From the NCBI GenBank assembly GCA_963780165.1, contig CAWABB010000007.1, positions 248,001 through 312,000 of the forward strand: a DNA stretch of 64,000 nt. The letters are read 5' to 3'. The position numbers and the translations under genes are program-made. Positions 6,121-14,400 of this stretch are shown here, piece by piece. Each line of letters begins with the position of its first letter. The first letter of the stretch is position 1. Under the pieces are notes generated by a model, which ran no database searches, was not told the origin of the DNA, and saw only the letters and a program-made list of their open reading frames with translations. This DNA comes from CAWABB01 sp963780165 (GTDB lineage Bacteria; Bacteroidota; Ignavibacteria; UBA10030; UBA6906).

Positions 6121-8577
6121 ATCAAAGTATTGAAGTTTGGCGGGTCGTCCGTCGGGACGCCGGAACGGATCCGGCAGGTCCTCGAGATCATCACAGAATC
6201 GCGCCGTGCCCGGCAGGACATGGTCGTGGTCTTCTCCGCCTTTCAGGGAGTGACGGACCAACTGATCAAGATGAGCAAGCAGGCCTCACAGGGGGACCGC
6301 CATTACAGCGCGGCGTTTCAGTCGCTTGCGCAGCGGCACCGGGCGGCGCTGGCCGACCTCGTTCCCGCATCGAGGCGCGGGCAAGGGAAGCGCTTCGCGG
6401 AGTCGAAGCTTGCGGAACTTGCCGAGGTACTCCACGGTGTCCTGTACACGCGGGAGCTCACGCCGAGGACGCTCGACTACATCATGAGCTTCGGGGAACT
6501 CCTGTCGACGTTTGTCATCTCCGAAGCGATGCGGGCGAAGCGCATGCCCTGCGGGTTTGTCGACAGCCGGCTTCTGATCAAGACTGACGAGTCGTTCGGG
6601 GCCGCGAGGGTGAAACGGGACCTCACGGGGAAGCTGGTGCGAAAGTACTTCCGCGAGCACCGCGGGCTGCAGATGGCGTGCGGGTTCATCGCGTCGACGA
6701 CGGACAACGACACGACGACGCTGGGACGCGGCGGCTCCGACTACACCGCCGCGCTGCTGGGCGCCTCGCTCCCGGCGTCGGAGATCGAAATCTGGACTGA
6801 CGTGGACGGCGTCATGACCGCCGACCCCCGCAAGGTTGCATCGGCCTTCTCGATCTCACGCATGACGTACGAAGAGGCGATGGAGATGTCGCACTTCGGG
6901 GCGAAAGTCATCCACCCGCCAACGATGCAGCCGGCGATGGAGAAGGGGATCCCGCTCAGAATCCGGAACACGTTCAATCCCGCTTTTCCGGGAACGCTCA
7001 TCGGGAGGCGCGACCCCAGGGCCGTCTCGCCCGTCAAGGGCATCTCCTCGATCGATGATATCGCGCTGCTCCGGGTGCAGGGGAGCGGCATGGCCGGGAT
7101 GGTCGGCATCGGCAGAAGGATCTTCGGTGCGCTCGCGTCGGGGAACATCACCGCGCTGCTCGTGACCCAGGGATCCTCGGAATACTCCGTCTGCCTGGCC
7201 GTGCCACCCGGGGTGGCGCACACTGCAAAACGCCTGATCGATGAAGAGATCAGGTACGAAATCCGCGACCGCCTCCTGGACCCTGTCCTGATCGAGCCCG
7301 GACTCTCCGTCGTGGCCATCGTCGGCGAAAACATGCGCAACACGAGGGGCATTGCGGCCCAGCTCTTCAGTTCGCTCGGCAGAAACGGGATCAATGCGAT
7401 CGCCATCGCGCAGGGGTCGTCCGAGCTGAACATCTCGGTGGTCATCTCGAGGGCCTACGAGACGAAAGCCCTGAACGTTCTGCACGATACGTTTTTCAGG
7501 TTCGACACCAAGCCGCTCAATCTCTACCTCGTCGGCACGGGCCATATCGGAGGGACGCTTCTCGATCAGATCTTGCGGCAACATGAGGCGTTCCGGCATC
7601 GGCAGAACACCGACGTGCGCGTGCGCGCACTGGCGAACAGCCGGAAGATGCTGGCGCCCGACGACGGCGACCTGACGCCGGACTGGAGAGCCAGGCTGGC
7701 CGCCCATGGAAGGCCCGCGGGCGTGGCCAACGTCATCCGCGATATGAAAGAACGAAACCTGCCGAACAGCGTCTTTGTCGATTGTACGTCCAGCCCCCGG
7801 GTCGCCCGCCTGTACAAGGGGATCATGAAAGCCGGAATCTCGGTCGTCACGCCGAACAAAAAGGCAAACTCGGGATCGTACAGACAGTACGTGGAACTGA
7901 AGGAAACCGCGGTCAGGCGGAATGTGCGATTCCTCTACGAGACGAACGTCGGGGCCGGACTGCCGGTCATCAACACGCTGAACGACCTCGTCAGCGGCGG
8001 CGACAGGGTGCTGCGGATCGAGGGGGTTCTGTCGGGCACGCTGGGGTACATCTTCTCGACGTTCACCGAAGGACGGAGCTTCAGCGATGTCGTCAGGGAG
8101 GCGCGGAAGCGTGGCTACACAGAACCGGATCCGAGAGACGATCTGAGCGGTTTGGACGTCGCGCGCAAGCTGCTGATACTCGTGCGCGAATCGGGGCAGA
8201 AGCTGGAGCTGCGCGACATCCGCGTCGAGCCGCTCCTCCCTCCGTCGCTCCGTCGCATCCGGTCGGTGGCGGCGTTCATGCGGGCGCTGCCCACGGTCAA
8301 TCGACGGTTCGAAGAACGACGGGGTGCGGCGGCGTCAGAAGGGAAGGTGCTCCGCTACCTGGCCACCTTCTCACAGGGCAAGGCGCTGGTCGGATTGCGG
8401 GACGTGCCGTCCGACCACCCTGCAGCCTCGCTGGCCGGAACTGAGAACCTGATCGTCCTGACGACGGCGAACTGTCGCGAGCTCCCGGTCATCATCCGTG
8501 GCCCGGGAGCGGGGGCGGACGTCACCGCCGCAGGAGTGCTCGCGGACATCATGAAGATCTCTCACCAGCTCCACTGA
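6121..8577 (+). CDS. thrA: Bifunctional aspartokinase / homoserine dehydrogenase
   Basis: It catalyses the first and third steps of threonine synthesis from aspartate: ATP-dependent phosphorylation of aspartate and NAD(P)H-dependent reduction of aspartate semialdehyde to homoserine. The aspartokinase domain opens with KFGGSSVGTPERI and has RGGSDYTAA and TDVDGVMTADPR. Two ACT regulatory repeats lie about 310-460 (including NISVVIS). The homoserine dehydrogenase domain starts near 465 (LYLVGTGHIGGTLLDQI) and contains VVTPNKKANSG and EGVLSGTLGYIFS. Family N termini read MKVLKFGG; here that Met is ATC at 6121, correctly spaced from GAGGAG (6109-6114). The only standard alternative is TTG at 6130. 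It heads thrA-thrB-thrC-proC. Confidence 0.95.
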   Translation: MKVLKFGGSSVGTPERIRQVLEIITESRRARQDMVVVFSAFQGVTDQLIKMSKQASQGDRHYSAAFQSLAQRHRAALADLVPASRRGQGKRFAESKLAELAEVLHGVLYTRELTPRTLDYIMSFGELLSTFVISEAMRAKRMPCGFVDSRLLIKTDESFGAARVKRDLTGKLVRKYFREHRGLQMACGFIASTTDNDTTTLGRGGSDYTAALLGASLPASEIEIWTDVDGVMTADPRKVASAFSISRMTYEEAMEMSHFGAKVIHPPTMQPAMEKGIPLRIRNTFNPAFPGTLIGRRDPRAVSPVKGISSIDDIALLRVQGSGMAGMVGIGRRIFGALASGNITALLVTQGSSEYSVCLAVPPGVAHTAKRLIDEEIRYEIRDRLLDPVLIEPGLSVVAIVGENMRNTRGIAAQLFSSLGRNGINAIAIAQGSSELNISVVISRAYETKALNVLHDTFFRFDTKPLNLYLVGTGHIGGTLLDQILRQHEAFRHRQNTDVRVRALANSRKMLAPDDGDLTPDWRARLAAHGRPAGVANVIRDMKERNLPNSVFVDCTSSPRVARLYKGIMKAGISVVTPNKKANSGSYRQYVELKETAVRRNVRFLYETNVGAGLPVINTLNDLVSGGDRVLRIEGVLSGTLGYIFSTFTEGRSFSDVVREARKRGYTEPDPRDDLSGLDVARKLLILVRESGQKLELRDIRVEPLLPPSLRRIRSVAAFMRALPTVNRRFEERRGAAASEGKVLRYLATFSQGKALVGLRDVPSDHPAASLAGTENLIVLTTANCRELPVIIRGPGAGADVTAAGVLADIMKISHQLH

Positions 8578-8578
8578 C

Positions 8579-9520
8579 ATGAAAGCATCGGCGACAGCGT
8601 TCGCGCCGGCGTCCGTTTCGAACGTCGCCTGCGGATTTGACATCATGGGTTTTGCCCTGAACGAGCCGGGCGATCGCGTGACCGTACGCAGGACGCGGGA
8701 GCGCGGAGTCAGGATCACGAAAATCCGTCCTGACGGCCTGGGACTGCCGGAGGATCCCGCGCGGAACACCGCCGGAGCACCTGTGATCGCCATGCTCGAG
8801 GCTTCGGGCGAAAAGACCGGCCTCGACATAGAGATCGACAAGGGACTCCCGATCGGGAGCGGTATTGGGTCGAGCGCTGCCAGCGCCGTGGCCGCGGCGG
8901 TGGCGTGCAACGAACTGCTCGGGACGCAGTTTGCCAAAGAGGACCTGCTCCGCTTTGCCGTCGAAGGGGAGCGCATCGCGAGCAAAGCGACGCACGTTGA
9001 CAACCTTGCACCCTGCCTGTGGGGAGGGTTCGTGCTTATCCGGGGCTATGACCCGATCGACGTCGTGCATCTGCCTGTTCCGCCTGACCTCTGGTGCACG
9101 GTCCTCTGTCCGTGCCTCGAGATCAGGACTGACGAGGCGCGGCGCATTCTCCCGCAGATGGTTCCGCTGCGGGACGTTGTTGCGCAGACAGGGAATGCGG
9201 CCGGGCTGGTGGCCGGACTCCTGAAGGGGGACTACGGATTGATCGGCCGTTCGCTCCACGACAGAATTGCAGAGCCCACACGCGCCCGTCTGATTCCAGG
9301 CTTTGCGCAGATCAAACGGGCGGCTCTCGACGCAGGCTCGCTCGGATGCAGCATCTCGGGATCGGGACCTGCGGTCTTTGCGCTCTCCGCTTCCGAACGC
9401 CACGCGCGAAAGGCGGGAGCGGCCATGGGAGAGGCACTTCAGGTCCATGGCATCGCACATCAGTTGTACGTGTCTCGAATCTCGCCCCACGGTGCGCGCA
9501 TCGTGGAAGGAGACGCATGA
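8579..9520 (+). CDS. thrB: Homoserine kinase
   Basis: A 313-residue GHMP-family kinase that phosphorylates homoserine to O-phosphohomoserine. The N-terminal ATASFAPASVSNVACGFDIMGFAL-type segment and the phosphate loop PIGSGIGSSAASAVAAAVA (about 96-115) are diagnostic, and the C-terminal GSLGCSISGSGPAVFAL motif is present. Length is normal. The ATG follows the thrA stop by one base, and its own TGA overlaps the thrC ATG (ATGA), so translation of the three thr genes is coupled. Confidence 0.96.
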   Translation: MKASATAFAPASVSNVACGFDIMGFALNEPGDRVTVRRTRERGVRITKIRPDGLGLPEDPARNTAGAPVIAMLEASGEKTGLDIEIDKGLPIGSGIGSSAASAVAAAVACNELLGTQFAKEDLLRFAVEGERIASKATHVDNLAPCLWGGFVLIRGYDPIDVVHLPVPPDLWCTVLCPCLEIRTDEARRILPQMVPLRDVVAQTGNAAGLVAGLLKGDYGLIGRSLHDRIAEPTRARLIPGFAQIKRAALDAGSLGCSISGSGPAVFALSASERHARKAGAAMGEALQVHGIAHQLYVSRISPHGARIVEGDA

Positions 9521-10839
9521 GGTTTTTCAGCCTGCATGATCGTTCGCGTGTTGTCAGCTTCGCCGAGGCCGCGCGCGGGGGGCTCGCGCACGACGGGGGG
9601 CTGTACATGCCGGAGGAGATCCCGCGCCTCACGCCAGGCGAGATCGCATCGCTTACGGGGATGGCGCCGGCGGCGATTGCGCTCCTCGCCGGCCGTGCCC
9701 TGCTGGGAAGCGACATCGAAGCGACCGCGCTCGAACGGATCGTCACAGAATCCCTCGACTTTCCGGTTCCCCTGGTCCGCCTCGACGAGCACACGTTCAT
9801 CCTCGAGCTCTTCCACGGGCCAACGCTTGCTTTCAAGGACGTGGGTGCCAGATTTCTCGCTCGAGTTCTCGCGCACTTTTCCCGCGACGAGCGCGGACCG
9901 TTGACCGTGCTGGTGGCGACATCAGGAGACACGGGAGGCGCAGTCGCCCAGGGCTTCTCCGGTGTGGACGGCGTTGAGGTCGTTGTCCTGTATCCGTCGG
10001 GCAACGTGAGTCCGATCCAGGAAAGCCAGTTCGCTACGCTCGGTGGCAACGTGACTGCGCTGGAGATCGCCGGATCGTTCGACGACTGTCAATCCCTGGT
10101 AAAGCAAGCGCTCTCCGACCGCGAGATCGAATCGCGGCGCTCCCTGACGTCCGCCAATTCCATCAACGTCGCAAGGCTGCTGCCGCAGACGTTTTACTAC
10201 TTCATCGCGCACGGTGCGCTGGACGGAAGCGAGGCACCTCCTGTGTTCTCGGTCCCTGCCGGCAATCTTGGCAACCTCACGGCCGGAGTGATGGCGCGGG
10301 CCATGGGATTGCCCGTTCACAGATTTATCGCCGCCTCGAATGTCAACGACGTGCTGCCAGAGTACCTCCGCACAGGACGTCTCCGGACGCGGCCATCCAT
10401 CAGAACCCTGTCGAACGCGATGGACGTGGGAAACCCGGGCAATTTCTCACGGCTCGAGGCGCTCTTCGGAGAGTCTGCAGGAGAAATGCGGGAGGTCGTG
10501 CACGGTTCGGCATCGACGGATGCAGCGACGATGGAGACGATCCGGGAGGTCTACGACTCGTTTGGCTATGTCCTCGATCCGCATTCCGCGGTCGCCTACC
10601 GGGCGTGGCAGGAGTACCGCAGTGCGAATCCTGGCGCTCACCCCGGAATTGTTCTCGCGACGGCCCATCCCGCGAAATTCCTCGAGGTGTACGACGGGAA
10701 CGTTGGAAACGCGATCACGATGCCGGAGAGGCTTGCCGGACGGCTCGGGAAGAAGAAGCTGGCCATTCCGATGGCAGCACGATATGACGATTTCAAGGAA
10801 TTTCTACGCACAACAGGAAAGGGAGGGCATCGACGATGA
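9517..10839 (+). CDS. thrC: Threonine synthase
   Basis: A 440-residue PLP enzyme that converts O-phosphohomoserine to threonine. The start is the ATG overlapping the thrB stop, with GGAAGGAG just upstream; a longer in-frame extension to 9346 lies inside thrB and is unlikely. Family signatures are the N-terminal GLAHDGGLYMPEEIP, the PLP-lysine motif HGPTLAFKDVGARF, the phosphate loop SGDTGGAVAQGF and the SANSINVARLLPQ segment. It overlaps proC by four bases (ATGA). Confidence 0.96.
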   Translation: MRFFSLHDRSRVVSFAEAARGGLAHDGGLYMPEEIPRLTPGEIASLTGMAPAAIALLAGRALLGSDIEATALERIVTESLDFPVPLVRLDEHTFILELFHGPTLAFKDVGARFLARVLAHFSRDERGPLTVLVATSGDTGGAVAQGFSGVDGVEVVVLYPSGNVSPIQESQFATLGGNVTALEIAGSFDDCQSLVKQALSDREIESRRSLTSANSINVARLLPQTFYYFIAHGALDGSEAPPVFSVPAGNLGNLTAGVMARAMGLPVHRFIAASNVNDVLPEYLRTGRLRTRPSIRTLSNAMDVGNPGNFSRLEALFGESAGEMREVVHGSASTDAATMETIREVYDSFGYVLDPHSAVAYRAWQEYRSANPGAHPGIVLATAHPAKFLEVYDGNVGNAITMPERLAGRLGKKKLAIPMAARYDDFKEFLRTTGKGGHRR

Positions 10840-11657
10840 AGGGTCCGAAACGTCCGCTCGCGATACTCGGCACTGGCAACATCGGCTGGGCAATTGCACG
10901 CGGGCTGGTCAAGGCGGGGCTGTATGAGGCAGGAGAGATCAGGCTCACGCGAAGGTCCGAGACGGGTCTTGCGGAACTGCGGGCGCACGGGTATCAGGCC
11001 GGATCCAACAATGTCGAGGCTGTGAAGAACACCTCGCTTGTCATCCTTGCCGTCACCCCTCAGCAACTCAATGGCCTCCTGGCCGAGATCCGGGGCGCCA
11101 TCGATCCGCGGAAGCACTTGCTCATCTCCGTCGTTTCGGGGGCGACGATCGGGGCCATCCGGAATCAGCTGGCGCCGGACGTTCCGGTCATTCGCGCCAT
11201 GCCGAATACCGCCATCGCGATCCAGGAGTCGATGACGTGCATCGCTGCCGCTGGGGCCGATGCGGGAGCGGTGGACGAAGTGTGTCAGCTGTTCGACGCG
11301 CTGGGGATGACGCTGGTGATCCCTGAATCGCACATGGTTCCCGCCACGGCCCTCTGCGCCTGCGGTATAGCGTTCTTCCTGCGAGCGATACGCGCAGCCT
11401 CCCAGGGAGGCATCGAAATTGGATTCCACGCGGAAGACGCGCTGCTCATGGCAGCGCAGACGGCACGGGGAGCAGCCTCACTTTTGAGGGAGGCTGGAAG
11501 CCATCCAGAGAGTGAAGTTGACCGCGTCACGACGCCTCAGGGGTGCACCATCTCCGGGCTGAATCAGATGGAGCATCACGGGTTCAGCTCTGCGTTGATC
11601 CGCGGAATCGTCACGTCTGCCGAGAAGGCAGCCGTATTGTACGCCCCGGGGAAGTGA
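10836..11657 (+). CDS. proC: Pyrroline-5-carboxylate reductase
   Basis: A 273-residue enzyme catalysing the last step of proline synthesis, NAD(P)H reduction of 1-pyrroline-5-carboxylate. The N terminus carries the Rossmann motif LAILGTGNIGWAIARGLV. The segments ILAVTPQQL, VIRAMPNTAIAIQESMT and the C-terminal dimer helix (VTTPQGCTISGLNQMEHHGF) match ProC. It is translationally coupled to thrC by an ATGA overlap and ends the operon, so proline synthesis may be co-regulated with threonine. It converges on the beta-lactamase gene with a one-base gap and no visible terminator. Confidence 0.94.
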   Translation: MKGPKRPLAILGTGNIGWAIARGLVKAGLYEAGEIRLTRRSETGLAELRAHGYQAGSNNVEAVKNTSLVILAVTPQQLNGLLAEIRGAIDPRKHLLISVVSGATIGAIRNQLAPDVPVIRAMPNTAIAIQESMTCIAAAGADAGAVDEVCQLFDALGMTLVIPESHMVPATALCACGIAFFLRAIRAASQGGIEIGFHAEDALLMAAQTARGAASLLREAGSHPESEVDRVTTPQGCTISGLNQMEHHGFSSALIRGIVTSAEKAAVLYAPGK

Positions 11658-11658
11658 A

Positions 11659-12462
11659 TCAGTCGATTAAACCGAGTTGCCGCAGGATGGCGCGCGAGAC
11701 GTCTACCCTGGCGGGCAGATCCTTGTCCTCGCGTATGTCGAGCTCTGTCGCGAAGAAGACGATTCTGCCTCCTCGTTCAACGTACCCAACATACCAGCCG
11801 ACGCCTGGCACCGGGGTGTCGGACCATCCAGTCTTAGCCCGCAGCGTGTAGCGGCTGGTTTTCTCCTGGATCATGATGTCACGCACGGTGGCCATGGTCG
11901 AGGGGGAGAAGGGGAGGGTCCCCTGGTAGAGTCGCACCAGGAACCCTATCTGTTGCCGTGGAGAGATCCTGAGGCCACCGTTCAACCAGAATTCGTCGAT
12001 CGCCCCGCCCATCGTCCGATTTCCGTAATCCGTCGTGTCAAGAAAGTGTTGCATGCGTGTAGCCCCGATTCTGCGCGCCAATTCCTGATAGAACCAGACC
12101 ACCGACGCTTTGAAGGCGGAAGCCATGGTGTGGTCATGATTCCACGTGGCCCTTGACCGGGAGACGCTGTCCCACGGAATCACCGTGCGCTCATCGGCAA
12201 TGACACGCGTCTCGAGCGCGATCAGCGAGTTCGGGATCTTGAATGTGGACGCGGGGATGTACATCGAGTCCCATCGCTCAGACCGGTAGCCTGAATACGA
12301 CCCGCTTTCGAGGTCGTAGAGGATGCACGTTCCCTCGACGCCCGCCGACTTGAACGCAGAGGCAAACGTGTCCTCAGGGGTATCGGAGTCCTTCCAGGGC
12401 TGATCACTGCCGCCCCGGGGGGCGAACAGAAGGAGCACAGAAACGATCATCGAGTAGGTCAT
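11659..12462 (-). CDS. Class D (OXA-type) beta-lactamase
   Basis: A 267-residue serine beta-lactamase, secreted by a short N-terminal hydrophobic segment (about 4-14). All class D motifs are present: PASTFK with catalytic Ser72 and carbamylatable Lys75, SVV (120-122), YGN (146-148), the omega-loop tryptophan (FWLNGG, Trp159) and KTG (210-212). Length matches OXA enzymes, so it should be active on penicillins; the spectrum cannot be read. Nothing around it suggests a mobile element, so it looks like an intrinsic chromosomal gene. The small gene upstream on the same strand may share its promoter. BlaR-type sensors use the same fold, but there is no sensor or membrane domain here. Confidence 0.93.
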   Translation of the reverse strand: MTYSMIVSVLLLFAPRGGSDQPWKDSDTPEDTFASAFKSAGVEGTCILYDLESGSYSGYRSERWDSMYIPASTFKIPNSLIALETRVIADERTVIPWDSVSRSRATWNHDHTMASAFKASVVWFYQELARRIGATRMQHFLDTTDYGNRTMGGAIDEFWLNGGLRISPRQQIGFLVRLYQGTLPFSPSTMATVRDIMIQEKTSRYTLRAKTGWSDTPVPGVGWYVGYVERGGRIVFFATELDIREDKDLPARVDVSRAILRQLGLID

Positions 12463-12548
12463 GGCGATGCCAATGGTGATCTGAGAACACGTGCGAAGGG
12501 ATAGGCCTCAATACCTTTGCCTGGGTCTTTCCGAAGGCCAGGTGGGAT

Positions 12549-12806
12549 TTATCGCAGCTTCATTCTGCCCCGAGATGGGACCTGGGAGCCTGTGAAGAGG
12601 CCGAACAGACTGCTGGCTCCGAGTGCCATCACGATTGCTCCACGGCGCGGGCTGGATGGGAGCCAGTCCTGGACCAATGCATCTTCCACATCGTCGCGCA
12701 TCTTTTCAAACCTGGCACGTTCTGCTGGCCGAAGAGAGTTGTCTTGCAGCAGTTCCTCGTACTTGTGGAGCAACTTCTCAAACAGTTCATTCTCCAGGCG
12801 GTCCAC
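12549..12806 (-). CDS. Small helical protein of unknown function upstream of the beta-lactamase
   Basis: An 85-residue protein if it starts at GTG 12806, behind GCGAGGA. The frame stays open to TTG 12860, but that codon would lie upstream of the predicted start point, so the shorter form is preferred. Residues 1-45 are strongly charged and helical (LENELFEKLLHKYEELLQDN), likely a coiled coil, followed by a short hydrophobic stretch (GAIVMALGASSLFGLF) that could be a membrane anchor, and a basic tail. It resembles no BlaI/BlaR regulator. It lies 86 bases upstream of the class D beta-lactamase in the same direction. Confidence 0.5.
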   Translation of the reverse strand: MDRLENELFEKLLHKYEELLQDNSLRPAERARFEKMRDDVEDALVQDWLPSSPRRGAIVMALGASSLFGLFTGSQVPSRGRMKLR

Positions 12807-12860
12807 AGTCTTGTCCTCGCTGTTTGCAGATCGTGTCCCCCCCAGATTTTCAACTCGCAA

Positions 12861-12889
12861 AAGATAGACTTCTATTCGTAGAATGTCAA
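12861..12889 (-). promoter_or_regulatory. Promoter of the small gene / beta-lactamase transcript
   Basis: On the minus strand, a perfect TTGACA (12889-12884), 17-base spacer, TATCTT (12866-12861). The expected start is near 12854. The flanking DNA is distinctly AT-rich compared with its surroundings. Confidence 0.65.
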
Positions 12890-12953
12890 TTTGTTTCGTA
12901 AAAAATATAGTTTTGTTCGCAACATATCCGCTGGCAAAAACTGCGCCATGCTA

Positions 12954-12982
12954 TTGACAAGGCAGAGATGTCGGGGTATCTT
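12954..12982 (+). promoter_or_regulatory. Promoter diverging from the beta-lactamase transcript
   Basis: TTGACA (12954-12959), 17-base spacer, TATCTT (12977-12982): the same hexamers as the divergent site 65 bases to the left. It probably transcribes the coupled pair at 13235-14274. Confidence 0.6.
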
Positions 12983-13234
12983 CCGCTGGCACGCCCACCG
13001 GGTGAAACACAGAACATTTGCGGAAAGCAGCGCACGATTTGTCAAAACTCCCCGGCAGGATTGGCGTGGCGCGTGTGGTGCTTCCGCGTGTGTGGCGATG
13101 ACCCAACCGGGTCACACAAGTGGTCTCTCAAGCGGTCACCGCGGTCACCCGAAATAGCCATCTCGGACAGCCCGAGTCCTCCCAGGGTGCTCAGTTGATC
13201 GCTGCACTTGGCCAAAACAGGTTAATTTCCCGCC
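12983..13234. other. Intergenic leader without a recognisable gene
   Basis: Between the plus-strand promoter and the next ORF. It contains a short perfect inverted repeat (GGTCACCGCGGTCACC region, about 13133-13149) but no terminator T run and no family I recognise. Short frames through it have poor composition. Confidence 0.3.
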
Positions 13235-13510
13235 ATGACATACAAATCACTGCTCCGGCCTCACGTTGGCCAACCCTGCAAGTGTCTCCCGATCAGTGCC
13301 ATCGGAATGTGGGAGCTGGTAATCCCTGCCTCCGAAGCAGAGCACAATGCGCGGCTTGCGGCGGTCGGAGACGACTGCGCGTGTTTCGTCAAGGAAGGTG
13401 AAGGACCCCTCTCAGGCCTCACCGAAGTCATCCCTTTCTCCCGGTTGGCCACGTTCATTCCGGGGAAGCCTACGATCAGCTCGCCGCCCCGGAAGGGCCG
13501 GACGAAGTGA
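13235..13510 (+). CDS. Small hypothetical protein coupled to the secreted Ntn-like protein
   Basis: A 91-residue frame with GC-biased third positions and a GTGA stop/start overlap with the next gene, which favours a real gene. It has four cysteines (CKC at 16-18, CAC at 48-50) and a beta-rich middle (VGDDCACFVKEGEGPLSG, then LTEVIPFSRLATFIPG). There is no signal peptide. The upstream ribosome site is weak (AGG 13 bases before ATG). I do not recognise it; a chance ORF remains possible. Confidence 0.42.
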   Translation: MTYKSLLRPHVGQPCKCLPISAIGMWELVIPASEAEHNARLAAVGDDCACFVKEGEGPLSGLTEVIPFSRLATFIPGKPTISSPPRKGRTK

Positions 13511-14274
13511 GGTTCTTCCCACCGAAGGGACTTGCCGCTTCAGGCGTCGTGATTATTGCCGCGCTGGCGTCCGCCGGGGCGCAAGAACATGGGACCGCGT
13601 TTGCGCTCCTGCGCACACCCGAAGCCATCTATGTGGCAGCGGACAGCAAACTCAGCTGGCTCGACACAACTGGCGCCGAAGGCACCACCTGCAAGATTCG
13701 CAGGATCGGGGCGACCTGGTATGTGATGGGAGGGATCTACAAGTTCACCGCGACCGGGTACGATGCCCCGGCCCTTGCGCATCTGGCCCTTCGAGGTACC
13801 GGCACGGTTGCTGAGAAAGCCCGGGACTTTGAATCTCGTGCTGTCCCCGCAGTCAAGAACCTGCTAGAACAAATGGGAGAAAAATGGCAACAAGTCGATT
13901 CCTGGGATGAAGTTGCCGCCATTCCTCTCACCATATTTATCTTTCGATTTGAAGGTGGAGCCGCCGCCGTCAGCTCGAGGGAGTTCGTGCGAACGACCAC
14001 CTCAGGCGACGCCCCGACTGTCACAGTCCAGCGTAGGGACTACGGTCCGAACACGCGTGAAACCGTCTGGCTCGCAAGTCCCTCCAACCTTTCGGGCGGA
14101 TTCGTTTCAGAATACCCTTCCTGGCAGTCGATGGAGCCTTCATCCATGGTCAAAACCTTCGTAGAGTTCGCAATCAGGAAACGGCCGGGGACGACCGGCG
14201 CGCCTATCGATGTCATCCGGATCGACAAGAATGGGCACCGGTGGCTTCGAAGGAAGACGGAATGCATGGATTGA
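13507..14274 (+). CDS. Secreted protein resembling a proteasome-type Ntn hydrolase
   Basis: A 255-residue protein (GTG start, GGAAGG upstream) with a Sec signal peptide (about 1-25, GLAASGVVIIAALASAGA). The mature N terminus reads HGTAFALLRTPEAIYVAADS, then CKIRRIGATWYVMGG. This parallels proteasome and HslV beta subunits: Gly-Thr at the processing site (Thr30 as Thr1), an AADS motif with Asp46 sixteen residues on (Asp17) and Lys63 near the Lys33 position. The remainder is unfamiliar. If the match is real it is a periplasmic threonine hydrolase or a degenerate relative; substrate unknown. It follows a small ORF with a GTGA overlap. The fold is inferred from motifs only. Confidence 0.62.
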   Translation: MRFFPPKGLAASGVVIIAALASAGAQEHGTAFALLRTPEAIYVAADSKLSWLDTTGAEGTTCKIRRIGATWYVMGGIYKFTATGYDAPALAHLALRGTGTVAEKARDFESRAVPAVKNLLEQMGEKWQQVDSWDEVAAIPLTIFIFRFEGGAAAVSSREFVRTTTSGDAPTVTVQRRDYGPNTRETVWLASPSNLSGGFVSEYPSWQSMEPSSMVKTFVEFAIRKRPGTTGAPIDVIRIDKNGHRWLRRKTECMD

Positions 14275-14400
14275 ATCGCCTGCCTTCCAGTTGCTCTACT
14301 TTGTGCGAGATAGGTCGGGTTAACTTCCATTCTTGACAGATTGTTCCCGGTCCGTTTCGAAAGAAAACTCTAACATTACCAGACTCCTCAGAGCGTGAAC

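Noticed and set aside
9346..9516. N-terminal extension of thrC inside thrB
   Set aside because: Overlaps conserved thrB sequence; ATG 9517 has a ribosome site and matches family starts.
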